A DNA stretch of 64,000 nt. Source: Aldrovandia affinis. Its lineage: Eukaryota > Chordata > Actinopteri > Notacanthiformes > Halosauridae. The notes under the pieces are model-generated. The model searched no databases, had not been told where the DNA came from, and saw nothing but the letters and a program-made list of their open reading frames with translations. The translations under genes and the position numbers were made by a program. Location of the stretch: NCBI GenBank assembly GCA_029706075.1, contig JAINUG010000305.1, forward strand, positions 186,001 to 250,000, written 5' to 3'. Positions 35,134-47,297 of the stretch are shown piece after piece. How positions within the stretch are numbered: position 1 is the stretch's first letter; each line of letters begins with the position of its first letter.

Positions 35134-38100
35134 TGCCCCCCAATCCTGAAAATAGTTTGACTGCCTCTTCCAATAATTCATTTTAAAAAGGTGCTTTACA
35201 AAGAGTTTATCAGCCTTGGCCTCTTTGATTACTTGCATGATATCATATGCAGGATGAGCATTAGGAACCGTCGAAACAGTCAAACTTATCTTGCCTCGGA
35301 AAACCCTACAGTAGTTACGCATGTACTGTATGTGTGTGTCAACCAGCAGATTTTTTTTCTCTTTTGAGTTTGTCAGGTTAGTACCTAGTGCTATTCATAT
35401 CTGATTAGATTGATTTAGCATGTAATGCTAGTTTTGTGTATGTGTCAGAGGGCCCTCTCTGGTGTATGTATGGGAGAAAAAGTGTTTTTGTATCCTCTCG
35501 TCTTATTCTGTGGTGTTATATTTTGCCAAGCTATGCAATTCTTTGCTCTGTGTCTGTGAATAGATACATATTTGTGCACTGTGCAGCATGGTGACAAGAG
35601 TTGACAGTTTATTTCATTTCCCAGAATAAAATAAGGTTTGAGGGTGAAAATTGAGAAATTTTAAGGGTTGTTTATAAGGTTTTAGACAATAACTGAAGGT
35701 TATTTTATTACCCAAAAGTTACAGAAATTCAAGAAATGCACAGACCCCCGCTTGGATTCTCCCCCCCCCACACACACACACTGTGGATAAGAACGTTACG
35801 CCCTTGAGAATACCTATTTGTTGTGTGGTAATGTTCACCTGTGTACGTAACGCCCTTCATTCAGAAACATGGCGGCAAAAGTGTGAAACAGACTGATCTG
35901 ATGGGGAAAGAATGTTTCTGCTCAGAACTTTGAGAGAATTTGACATAATCACACACCTCAATGGTCTTAAAATTAATCATGAGTAAAGTTTATATAACTG
36001 TTTATGGTTACGCATTTGCCATATTAAGTGTGTTGACACTACTCAATAAGAAACACTACACACATAAAAAATTGTGTTATTCAGGTTTTGTTATTCAATC
36101 ATCGTAATCATTTACCTCGATAGTTTACCAAACTTGGCGGACATGTAAACAGTTCATTTGGATTATTAATTTGGAATGGATTCATTCAAGTTACTATGTA
36201 AACCTAGTGACAGTAGTCATAGGAGAGTTAGGTTTCACTAACTCCATAATGGCTGGAGCTGCAATGGGCTGTCAATCATTTACTTGTTTGAACCAAGAAC
36301 CAATCAATGCAATGCACTCTCCACAGCAAAATAATGATTGGTTCAAATAAGTGAGTCACTGATAGCATATGATGGCTCCGTTCATTTTGAAATGAATGAA
36401 ATGAGCTCAGCCACATGAAACCTCACTCCAATGAGCCAATCTAGATCTGGCAATATGATACTTTGGGTGTAATACAGCCAACCTGAGCTTGAAAGGGGGA
36501 AAAAATCACCTTTATCAGATAAAATAATTTTACAGAGAGTAGACCCATTACAGGCAGTAACACTAATTACCCGATGGAAGGAAAAGCAAGTCCCTCGCAA
36601 GGTGTGAGGTAAATGGAATGGAATCCACAGTATATCCTGTACTTGTGCTGGATTACTAACATGTCACTGAGCACATTAGCACACTTGCACTGCAGAAGTC
36701 CACTCTAGTTGTTCTCACTCTCTCCAGCGGAAAACAGGTCCTGTCGGACAGCCACAAATCAGCGACAGAGGTCTTCCAGTCTGTTCCATATTACAGCACT
36801 GGTGAGCAAGTGGCGGCAAAGTCACCGGAAGTTTTAAGGAGTGCCAGGCGCCAAAGAGACTCAGCTGATGGGGATCCTTGTTCTTTCTTTGAAACTGCTG
36901 TGGCTACCCCCTCCCCCACCCCTCTATCTCTCCCTCTGTCTCTCTCTCTCAATCTCTCTCTCTTTCTCTCTCTGAAATATTTATATCTTCAACGGCTAGG
37001 CATTCTTGGACCTTACAGCCTCAGAAAAGTACAAAAATGTACGCAAATTACTGTGCAGTGTGGTCCAGTGTGGGGAAATGCAATTAAAGTGTGACAAAGT
37101 ACTTAATAAAATAACCGCTTCCCCTTTTGAGTTCTTTTGATGGTGTTCGGGCTGATCTGCTGTTAACCCCCTGTCCATGGCTAACCTGCGCTCTAACAGG
37201 AGAGGGAACATATCGAATCGAACAGCTGGAGCCTTGACAAAGCCCTCTTAGGCCCGTACTCCTTCTCCGAGTCGTAACCACGGAGCGGGCGGGTCACGTC
37301 TGGGCCACATCTGGACCTTGTCAGGCCCCTTTCCTTCAGGGAGGAGTAGGCGTGAAGGAGCCATGACATGGGAAAGGGGCACGCCAAGGAGGAAATTAAG
37401 GAGGCGAAGGTGCGTCTCCTCAACCTCCTTCCTACCAACTTTTAACTTTAACCAGACCAGCCCCCTGCATCCCGGCCTGATAAACGTCCACAAACCTGAA
37501 AATAGGTGCCAAGGTTCAGGACCGGTGCACATTGACAATTCAACTTGAGTCTAAACAAATAATCATTGCACCACTTGAGGAAATGGCTTCCAGTGGTAAA
37601 GGAGAGGACTGCCTTTTTCAGGATTTTAATTTGACACGTGAGATTGCAAAGCCTCTTGATTCAGACCAGGCCCTGCTTCTGTGACAAGCATGCACTTCAA
37701 CGCTGACAAATTCCGCAGCTTTCTTCACTTAGCAACAGAACATCCCACACTCAAAACCCAAACACTGAGCATTGGGGCCTTTCAAAATCTAAAACCAGCA
37801 CTTATGAACTGGAGTTTCTCCATTCTGATTTATCTGCCAGACCAGATTGACCCCCCCCCTCCCTCTCCCTAAATAAGTCATTTCAATTAATAATATATTC
37901 ACACAGAGCTCTGTTCACTCAACCAGACATCCAAATGACTGGCTTGTATGCTTTACTCTACATACATAAATGATTGTCCTGGAGATGCATAATTGTATAA
38001 CAGAGTTGCTCTTCTCATGGCCATGGCAGTGTAATATGAATCACAGTGGTGAACGCTTGTGTTCCACATTGTAACGCACACTCCTACAGCACTTGAAGTA

Positions 38101-40959
38101 TAGCCCCCTTAAAATTTTGAATAGAAAGCACAAAGCATGATACAATGACCCCTCTGTAATTAATTAATCGAAATTAATGATTTTAATCGCATATCAATAT
38201 TAAGCAACATTTTTTCAATTCAAATGGATTTTGGTATAGGAGTGAATCAATGAATAGACATATACATAAGTTTAAGCAGCAAAATCTTGTTTATTTTAGC
38301 CTCAGAAGCAATTTTTAACAAAGGAATTTTAAAAATGCAAAGGACCTTTGGAAGAAGCTTGATTTTTTTGAAATTGTCTTTCTGCATGGCAGTTCAAAAT
38401 GCCTGATGTAGCACCCAATGTCGAGTGGATAATCCAGTGAGCCAAGCGTGGTTTTACTCATCTTGGCTCTGAACAAGTGTGGTTTGACTTTTATATTTAT
38501 ATGTGTTTTCTGGTTTAATTTGATAGATTAAAATTAAATGTTATTTTTCTGTAATTAATTTCCTAGTTAAAGTCCCAGCCCTATTAATTATGCTTTCCTT
38601 CTGACTTCCTCAAGAAATGAATCAAAAAATTATTTCTAAAAATAGTGCAAAAACTGACTTTTAAAAGTGGTTTAATTTGATAGATTGAAGATTTTTCCTC
38701 TGCAAAAACTAAAAAGTGCAAGATTTCCTCTCCATAGCTTGTGAAGTCTCATAGTTTGTAAAGTTCACCATCCCATATGAATATTATCAGCCCAATTGCT
38801 ATCTGATTCCCTGGAAGCTGTTCCTGGTTAGTGCTCCTCGAAAGGCCTGTTCTAAAGGCCTTTCAGCCATAATAGACCCCAGACGGATTAAACATGCTAA
38901 TGAAGCCAACCAGGTGTGGAGGATTTCCTGAGCCCTTGAATCCTTCCAAGCGCCATCCACACACAGCCACGCTGGAAGCTTTACAGACAGAAAGCGAGAG
39001 GCACTGTGGGCCCCCAGCGTGTGAGCTTGTTACCGAACCCCTGTAGGCAGTGCCCGGGACGGCCCTGGAGCAGGACCCCTTTTAATGAGGTCCTCTCTGG
39101 CTTCCGCAGCCCCAGCCTCGGGGCCACTGCTGGACCTGCGAGGCTCCACACAGCAGGGGAACCTGGCAATGTGAGTTCAAAGGCCACCGGCTCCTCTGCG
39201 GGAGCCATTTCGTTTCACTGAACTGGTCAAAACAAATCAAGCGCTGCAGGGTCGCAGATTGGTCTATGCGTGGAGGCGAGGGGAAGAAAGAGGTGGAACA
39301 GGATGAGGGCGGTGATTCTACCTCGCACAAGCCTGCTAATTCTCTCACCGCTCACCCGCATTGTTTTGTAAATCTCAGGCATTTACTGAATACATACAAA
39401 ACTGAGGATGGCATCAAAGCCTGAGAGTTATATGGCTTGTTTTCTTCCTTAAAATGGTTAGTTTTGCTCACAAGAAATACTTGTGATAACTGGCAGCAAC
39501 AGTTCTAAGTTATGTAAACCTTTTAGTTAGCCATATTGGCATGGTAGCCATACATTTAGTGTTAGTGGTACAAACTAGCCTACTGGTGTATTTTCAGTTA
39601 GGGGCACTTAATGGAATAATGTCCTCAAGTTACTAGTGGTTTGACAGACAAGTAAATTCTCTGTTTGCTCTGCAATTGAAGGAAGAAATGTTTTAGCATG
39701 CCGCAGAGGGCTATTGAATCTTTTTTGAATTCCAGACCAATTAGGTACATGCTCCTTGTTGAGGAGGTGAGGAAACAGCAGAAACACCAGTGTGGATATG
39801 AAGGGAAGTGAGTAATTTGGCATTGCGAGCTTTATAAACATCTGCATAGCTGCGATGGTTTCGAGCAGGCGGCATGACGCAGTTTTGGACTATCCGCGTA
39901 AGGTCTGTTTGGAAAACAGTGCTCATCCTCCAAATAGGTTCTTACATTTCTTACAAACATGTCCCTTTTGTCACAGATGTCCACAAACACTCCAGAAAAG
40001 TGTGAGAGCTCAGAGTTTGCAGATGCTTCATCCTGTCTGTTAGGTAGCAGCAGCATAGGTTTTAAAAAAAAGCACAAATCAGGCTTAAGAGTCAAAGCAC
40101 AATGCTAATGCAGGAGGTGTGTCCTTGTAGTTTCGTGCCAAGAGGCAACACACCTGCAGTGTGGCTGTAAAAGAGCTTTAAGGGGAATAAATTACCTGTG
40201 GGTGCGGTGAGGGTTTGGTTCATTACAGCCAATCAGATCATCATCTTTTTTTCCTTTTAATACCTTTGCCCCAGCGAACTGCAAAATGTCAAATTAGTTT
40301 GTATATTTTATTTTTTAGTTTGTATATTTTCATCAATAATTTAAATATATATTAAAATGTTTATTAACAATATAAACTACATTTCACTGATTATAATGCT
40401 CCGCATAGGGTGACCAGATGTCCTGCATTTTTACTCGTTGTTATTTTGACTATTACTGCATTTTAAATAAAGTACAAACTTTCATGGATATAAAAGGTCA
40501 ACAATATCATCTGCAGTCGCTCCATCTTTTTTTTTTTGTTCATTATTATTCCTCGTTATAAGTTCCAACCTCTCCCGTGCAATCATATCCAACTTTCTCA
40601 ACCACTCAGCATATTGCCCCATGAAACACTAGCCAATTATGTGGCCTGCATTTTATTGTAGAGAACATTTAATATTTAACAGAACAGAAAGCAGTGTGCA
40701 TACATAGCCATATTTATTTTAAAAAACATGCATCTTTCACATTTACATGGGTGTAGATGATCTCTCTCATTCAAGTGCATTTAACCACTTCTTATAAGTG
40801 CAAAGCTCAAATACTTTTGAACAGCTTAGTTGAATACAGATTGTATTTCAAATAGTTGTGTATTGATTGATTGAGGTGGAATACAAAATATCTAATCTTG
40901 CTTTGTGTGGTATTTATCATATATCACCAAACTAGCATATAACTGAGGGCTTGTAGGGG
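35134..40959. other. Long unannotated stretch
   Basis: No exon, RNA gene or recognisable mobile-element end was found in this 5.8 kb. A short imperfect stem pairs 36281-36294 (TACTTGTTTGAACC) with 36340-36354 (GGTTCAAATAAGTGA). Pyrimidine-rich (TC)n lies at 36929-36975. A run of C lies at 37850-37858. GC-richer patches at 37240-37400 and 39040-39200 give overlapping frames on both strands without domains. 38160-38700 is AT-rich. Confidence 0.45.
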
Positions 40960-41759
40960 TGAGGCCCAAAAAAGGAGGATAACTCCTGATCACTGAGGAT
41001 AACTCCTGATAACTCAGGATGTCACTAAAACACAATAGAGAGGAAGGGGCATTAACTCCTACAGAAAATAAATACGAAAACAAAACTCCCAGCCGAAATA
41101 ATAACTACCCACGATAGTTAAACAGAACAGAAAATCTAGCGTGTAGCCCAACACCACACGACTCAGTAACTAGGACGACTATCAGGAACCGGACAGCTTA
41201 CCGAAATAAGTATAGAGCTGCCGGCGAAATAAAGGGACCGCTACGGGGAACAGAGAATGGATAGTCTACCTCCTAAAAAGATGATCTCGGAGTGCTACGT
41301 GTTTAGCTCCCATAACCGATCACATCAAACAGGAGGAGAAAACCAGCCAATGACCCACGCAGAGGAAAAAGAAAGAAAAGGACTTGAGTCGCAACACAAA
41401 CAAATAAAGCTGAAGCTCCAGACGCAGCTTAGGAAAAAGAACGGCGAAAATAAGTGACCTGGGTCTAACGGTAAGTAACACCGAACACAGACCAAACAAA
41501 ATAAGAAGAGCTAGACTTCCGTAGAAGTGGCGAGAAATCTAAAGTGAAATACTTTTCTAAATACTTTCTTTTTAGGACTGACACCGTACCGGCTTCAACG
41601 CCAAAATGAATAGACACTGAAGCACGGAGTAGTGAACGCAGCGAACTGAAGTAGGCAGTGAACACCTGAAAACAATCCGCTGATTAGGTATGGAGATGAG
41701 CAGGCACGTACTCACATAGGAAAGGAGTACGCCCACACAGGGCTAAACAGGCACTCAAA
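40960..41759. other. A-rich, T-poor block of unknown origin
   Basis: About 800 bp in which the plus strand is rich in A with few T until about 41480, unlike both flanks. It begins with a doubled GAGGATAACTCCTGAT motif near 40975-41010. The 66-aa frame at 41257-41457 is Lys/Glu/Gln-rich with no domain and is probably a product of composition. On the minus strand it is T-rich with LTR-like character, but I found no TG/CA ends or duplication. It abuts the element at 41765. Confidence 0.4.
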
Positions 41760-41764
41760 CCATG

Positions 41765-42355
41765 GCTGTGTTCGAAACTGTTCACTCGTTCACTCATTCC
41801 CTATTCCCTATATAGTGTTCCCTATGTAGTGTTCCATGTAGTGAACGATTAAACTGTTTTCGGACACTACACTGAACGTCATTTGCGTCCAAAAAAAAAA
41901 AGTGCTGTATATTCAGGTGACGCAAGCGGATGTGCCCAGTATCACGTAAACAAACCGAGCACTCATGACAGCAGGTTGAAATGTACTCAGGTAGTATCGG
42001 GTTTGCATGTTCAGTTTTGAATGTTAAATCCCAAATAAATTGTTGAAATTCTAATGATGTGCAAGTGTGGTTTTGTCAACTGTGGTGCTGTCTGCTAACC
42101 ACTGCTTTAGCCACCAATAGCTACCGTTATGGAAGTCGTGAGCTAACTAAGATACGTCCGCATTGCATTGTGGTATATGGGAGAAATTGTAGGGTACATT
42201 CGCTGTTCACTAGAAATCGCTGTGAATTGTGGGTATTTTATAGTGCACTATATAGTGAACGAAATTAACCGTTGAGAATTCTAACAACACTACAAAATGG
42301 CGAACACACTATATAGTGCACTATTTAGGATATAGGGAACGGTTTCAAACACAGC
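41765..42355. mobile_element. Nonautonomous inverted-repeat transposon, 5-bp duplication
   Basis: The 591-bp element starts GCTGTGTTCGAAAC and ends GTTTCAAACACAGC, which are inverted repeats with one mismatch in 14. It is flanked by the direct repeat CCATG at 41760-41764 and 42356-42360. Subterminal parts carry repeated TATAGTG, TGTAGTG and GTGCACTATATAG motifs in both orientations, often bound by transposases in such elements. No transposase frame is present; the 69-aa frame at 42059-42268 has no domain. The superfamily is uncertain: 5-bp duplications occur in few superfamilies, for example Transib, but the termini are not typical. Confidence 0.75.
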
Positions 42356-42360
42356 CCATG

Positions 42361-43940
42361 AAAATAACGCCCTGCATTTGAGTTAAGAGGTGGTCTGAGT
42401 GGATGAAAATGCAAAGAAATTAGCACACACAAAGCTTGGACAGCAACTCATGTTTTTAGACCCCCCCATTGTGCTGCCAAACCTATGTTGACGTAAACAC
42501 CTTTACTGCAGACCACGAAACTACCAAACTGAGCAGGCAAGAAATAATCTGTTTTCGACTGGGCAAAACTAACAACTGCAGGTGCGTTTTCGTTACGGTT
42601 CTCCCCAAACTAGAGCCCAGAGTTTGCTCGTTGGTTCACCACAGACCTTTAAATGAAAATGTTTAAATTAACTTTTATTTAACCAAAAGCAGCAGCTAGG
42701 CACAGCCTAAAGAGATTTGGCTACAGCATTTTATTCAGTAACTACAATTTCCAGCATTGCAATTGCCCTCCAGCATAGCAATGCCCTGGTGTTCCTGTTC
42801 AACACATCACACACCTTCATGGTGAATTAATTTTGCGGCAGGGAAGCAATCATGTACATTAAAGTGTGCAGAATATTTCTGGATTTCAATTGCTTGCTTG
42901 GTAACTATGGAAACATGTAATGAGCGTTACACATAGCTTGTCAAACCAAAGAATCATGATATCCAGAAAGGATTTTTTAAATATTTATTTTAATAAGATT
43001 TGAAATTGGCAATCACTTCCTAAAATAAATATGAACATTTACAGTGTGAACAATAAGGAAAAATATGTATGAACATGTAACTGCCCTATAAGAAAGGTTA
43101 GTTTTACCTCTGCTGGACAAATCTAATTGAAAGCTTCTCAGCGATTAGACTGAATGACCCTTTGCAGCTTTGGGTTGGTTCTAAATGTGAAAAATGTGGC
43201 TACTGTAGTGATTACTTTGTGAATAGCTTCTAATTACTCCCACAGGTAATGCTGTTTCCACTCTTCCCAGCCACATGCAGGTATCTTGAGGCGACCTTCA
43301 GCGACCTTTGAATTGTGTGATGGGAGAGGAGGAGAATGTCATTGAATGAATTTCAATCAAATTGAACCAGCTTGCTGGCTGGATGACACACAATGAAAAA
43401 AATACACATGGAGTATAAAACACTTTTCCCTTTGCTCCTTTGTGGAATCTTGCAAGGAACAAATTAATTGAGCTTTTTTATTATTAATCTTCCAATTTCC
43501 ATCTCTGTCCATGTTGGCTGTGGCCACAGATCATGCTGAGTTGTGTTTTTGGGCTAGTTATGTGGGTATTAACTGGATTTCATCGCCAGATTTCATCAAA
43601 GAAATCAGTGGGGTGTTAATCCTGATCAACCCCCTTCTCCACTTTAACTCCTTGTTATGGTTTTGGTGGCTTGGCATGTCTGTTTGGTTAAATAATCTAG
43701 GTGGTGGTGGTTTTTAAGGTATTACTTTACTAACACTTTACTGAAATTCTTCTTACTTTACTATCCTCTCTATTTATTAAATTTTTTTCAAACCTAATTT
43801 TTAACCATAACCTATTTAAATGACTTCTACTACATTTTCATTCATTCTTTCATTGATTTAATATTATGTTTTATATTCAGCTGAATGAATGAATATACAA
43901 ATGGATAAAAACACAGAGCATAATTTCCTCCCACTGTTTT
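42361..43940. other. Unannotated sequence
   Basis: No exon or repeat end is recognised. Frames at 42469-42666 and 43511-43717 have no recognisable domain. Confidence 0.5.
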
Positions 43941-43973
43941 ATTCAAGTTAGATTTTGGCGACTGAGATGTTTG
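43941..43973 (+). repeat. 33-bp dispersed direct repeat, copy 1
   Basis: Begins ATTCAAGTTAGATTTTGGCG and ends ACTGAGATGTTTG. It matches 45200-45232 at 32 of 33 positions. The sequences outside the 33 bp do not match on either side. Confidence 0.85.
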
Positions 43974-44078
43974 CCGACCAGTAACCATTCACCAGTTTAA
44001 CTGCACAGTGTCTAAACACTTTACTGCCTGCCCATAAGAGGGAGTGTTCCCAGTCTTACCTGCTACACTGAAAGAGAG

Positions 44079-44085
44079 ATATATA

Positions 44086-44155
<70 letters not shown>

Positions 44156-44167
44156 TCGAGAGAGACA

Positions 44168-44214
<47 letters not shown>
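44079..44214. repeat. Compound (AT)n-(GA)n microsatellite
   Basis: About 60 bp of nearly pure AT repeats, then about 75 bp of GA-rich repeats with a few interruptions. The 136-aa plus frame and the minus frames through it are repeat translations. Confidence 0.92.
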
Positions 44215-44215
<1 letters not shown>

Positions 44216-45199
44216 GTGTTCATTACGGAGCACAATGTCACAGCACAACTCATAAAAGTGGCCCCGCGGCAGCCGGAGGGGGCACAGCGCTTGCGCTCGC
44301 TCAGGTTATTTATGCTCAGGGGTACAGAGGGATGCCCCGTGGAGCTCGTGCTGGGGTCCTGCGTGAGCCTGTTCTTTACACCCTCACAGGGCAGGGGCCA
44401 TGTCCTCCCCCGTGGGAAAGGAGCCCAGCCATCGGCTTGTGTGCGCACTTTTAACGGTGCACTTTCCGGAAACGTAAGCGGGGGGGAACGCGAAAGCGAG
44501 AGGAAAACTCCATCATTTTGTAACCTTATATAAATGAGTCACTGAACTGGTCATGCTGTGGGCGGCCGAGGATGTGTGTGCTCATCTCGTTCTCCCCTGT
44601 TACAAAGGACTAGCAGGATATTGCACAGAGTGGCCTGTGCATCAGTCACCGTGATAAATACAGGACTGAGGGAAAGGTACACACTTCTACTTGACCGCAG
44701 GGTCCTCACACTACTCTCTGAATTCTTTGGGTTGTTGAAACTGTAGCGTGACAAGGCCGAGAGCTATCTGTGACGTGCGCTGGGATCTGCAGAATATCGA
44801 TGCATCGTACGTACATTATAAAGACTATTTGCACGTCACCTCATTTCATTAGGGCAGTTATTTACTTCAAGCTGAGGGTGCATGGTTACCATTCAGGGGA
44901 GGGGAATTCAATGCATAGGTTTAAGCTGTCAGATAAGTGTGTAAATCAGCAACTCACTTTCCACAGACCATAGGATTTTTTTTTTAAAGGTTTAGAAACA
45001 TCATGATGATATAAACACAAATTGCACTGGCCAAATTGTATTTTTGTACAGTCCATTCACTTGGAATAATCTCAGCTCTTCCGATTATCATTAGTGCTAA
45101 ATTACAGCCACTTTCCCATTTCACCTGCAATTGCACATGCAAATATGTACAGATACAAATACACATTTCAAAGCGACCATAATATCGCACTAACAATCT
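44215..45199. other. Unannotated, partly GC-rich sequence
   Basis: 44255-44500 is GC- and CpG-richer than its surroundings and open in two plus frames, with no domain and no supported splice sites. 44770-45199 is ordinary AT-rich sequence. Confidence 0.45.
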
Positions 45200-45232
45200 A
45201 TTCAAGTTTGATTTTGGCGACTGAGATGTTTG
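45200..45232 (+). repeat. 33-bp dispersed direct repeat, copy 2
   Basis: Second copy of 43941-43973, same orientation, 1,259 bp downstream, with one mismatch (T for A at the eleventh or neighbouring base). Confidence 0.85.
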
Positions 45233-46340
45233 TGCCTATCTTCCAATTTCAATTTTTACAAAAACAAAAATAACTTTTCACGACAGAAGGGTTTATTTTC
45301 TCTCTTCTCTTTGTCTCCCTGGAGTCCTTGGTCTCCAGAGATTTTGTGCTATCTCACAGATGGATCTCTCCATCGCCTCCTGTCTTTCGGACACATGCCT
45401 CCCTCCAGGAAGTCAAGACTCGGCCCTCTGTTGGTGTTGTCCGTGGGGGGTTCAGGGTTTGTGAAATATTTGCATAACCCCTCATCCCCGCAGCAATGCT
45501 GGCAGACTCCTCCAGCACGGCACCCCGCCTGTGTCAACTATTGACGGCATTCTTGCGTTGGCGGACGCTCAAGTTTACTGTAGCTTGCACGTTACTGTAG
45601 GACACGCGCGCGGCACTGTTTGAAAAGGGGAGCGCATTAGAGCCGGGTCTTGGCTTCACGCTCGGTGAACCTCTGGCAGTGGTGGAAGGATTAGCGCTTC
45701 AACGAGGGGTCTTGCCCGAGCATGCCGTGGTGCCCGTTTGTGCGATTCCCCGAAACATCTGTCAAGAGCTCTTAAGGTTGTTGGAACCAATGTACACATG
45801 CAAACTATGAACATGTTCCTTTCCCCCTATGGGCATGAATGGGAGTTTGTTCACTTTTATTTCTTGATGGGCTGCAGAGGCAAGAAATATATTGATCTGA
45901 TATTCTTAACTGTTTGTTGCCCAAGGTGGACTAGAGTTGTATCGTTACATGGCACAATGTGATTGACCATCTTTTGGCCCATCCCCTTGCTGCAACACCC
46001 TCTGTCAATATCTAAAGAGTGAGAATCAAACTCCACTGTTCCTGTGCTGTTCTGTGTGTGCTAGTCTTTGTCCCAGCCAATCATTTGGACTAATCTGACC
46101 AATTAGTTCATTATTTTATAATCTACATCAGTTCATTTCCCAAAATACTGTAGTGTGGGGCACAAGCCAGTTTTCACTTCTGATTCTTACATTTACAAAT
46201 AAAAAAGTTAATCCGTGTAAATAATTAAGCTTGTTATATATTTAATAACAGTTTGGCCCATAGATTTTAGATTTTCATGACACTTTACTTGAGCCTAATA
46301 TAGCATTCATTGTACCTTAATAAACCCTATATAATGTACC
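45233..46340. other. Unannotated sequence
   Basis: No gene or repeat is recognised. A CpG-richer patch lies at 45540-45740. Opposed frames at 45230-45544 have no domain. Confidence 0.45.
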
Positions 46341-46495
46341 ATAACCATTGCAATAAGTATGTACAAGTATTATAACTAGCTTATAACAACAGTTTTTGAA
46401 AGGACATGTTTCCTAATGCTTATAATTACATACCTCACAACCTTATCAGTTGTTGTAAGCTGGTTATAATACTTAACGATGCAATGGTCATAACC
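46341..46495. repeat. Fold-back (MITE-like) inverted repeat
   Basis: The left arm 46341-46390 contains ATAACCATTGCAATAAGTAT and AGTATTATAACTAGCTTATA. The right arm 46450-46495 reads in reverse complement as TAAGTATTATAACCAGCTTA within a longer match ending ACCATTGCAT. The arms pair over roughly 40-45 bp with a few mismatches around a loop of about 60 bp. It has no coding capacity. It may be the core of a larger fish MITE starting near 46277 (ACACTTTACTTGAG), but outer ends were not confirmed. Confidence 0.7.
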
Positions 46496-47062
46496 AATAA
46501 AAATTAATGGAGCTGATACAGTCATAATGAAGAATTTAAAAAATCCTAGCTTTGGAGTCATTAACACAAAACATTTTTCTAAACGTGATGGGAAGAGGGT
46601 GGGGTGACTAGTTCTTTCTTGTCAAAAAGTTATATTTTGGTGTCCTATTTACAGACATTTTAGTGAGTGAGGTGTTACCTGTGGTGAATATGGAATCTCA
46701 AACACACCGTTGTAACTTTGAAGTGAAATATGAAGAACGGTAACGGTATTAAAGCAGGTGACCAATGAAGGATTTTTGTAACACCCTTGTGAAAAAGAAT
46801 GCCATATTTCTATACATGACAAAACTCTAAAATATTTTAAATATTTTAAAAATATATTTTAAATATTAAATATCCTGTACAATGTACATTATGCATAAAG
46901 GAATAGTAGTAATAATAAATGAAGTAAATGATTTCCACTTGCATATATGCAGCATGAAACGTAACATTATGCCAAATATAATTCTACAATTCATGCTGCA
47001 TAATATGAAAGTGGTAATAATTGTCACTTTTAAATTCAAAATATTTTAATACAATATTACAT
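46496..47062. other. AT-rich unannotated sequence
   Basis: AT-rich sequence with short AAATATTTTAAA-type runs near 46830-46870. No gene is seen. Confidence 0.5.
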
Positions 47063-47297
47063 TACATTTACATTTACATTTACATTTTAGGCATTCAACA
47101 GACACTCTTATCCAGAGCGACTTCCACAGTTTTACATTTATTTTACATACAATCCATTTATACAGCTGGATATTGTACTGAAGCAATTCAGGTTAAGTAC
47201 TTTGCTCAAGGGTACAACAGCAGTGCCCCACCTGGGAATTGAACCTGCAACCTCTGAGCTACAAGCCCAGCTCCCTAACCATTACACTACACTGCCA
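47063..47297 (-). mobile_element. tRNA-derived SINE (family B) with L2 tail
   Basis: Read on the minus strand it starts near 47297 with GGCAGTGTAGTGTAATGG, has the B-box GGTTCAATTCCCAGG, a body with GCTGTTGTACCCTTGAGCAA and TACAATATCCAGCTGTAT, and ends in the L2-type tail (plus strand GACACTCTTATCCAGAGCGA) with ACATTT repeats at 47063-47090. It is a complete or nearly complete SINE of about 235 bp. A partial relative is at 27638-27772. The tail is the same as in the L2 fragments and the short SINE family. Confidence 0.85.

Noticed and set aside
41257..41457. 66-aa charged open frame
   Set aside because: Follows from the A-rich composition of the block; no domain, and no support for splicing or a start.
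44044..44454. 136-aa open frame and its antisense partners
   Set aside because: Most of it is translation of AT and GA microsatellite.
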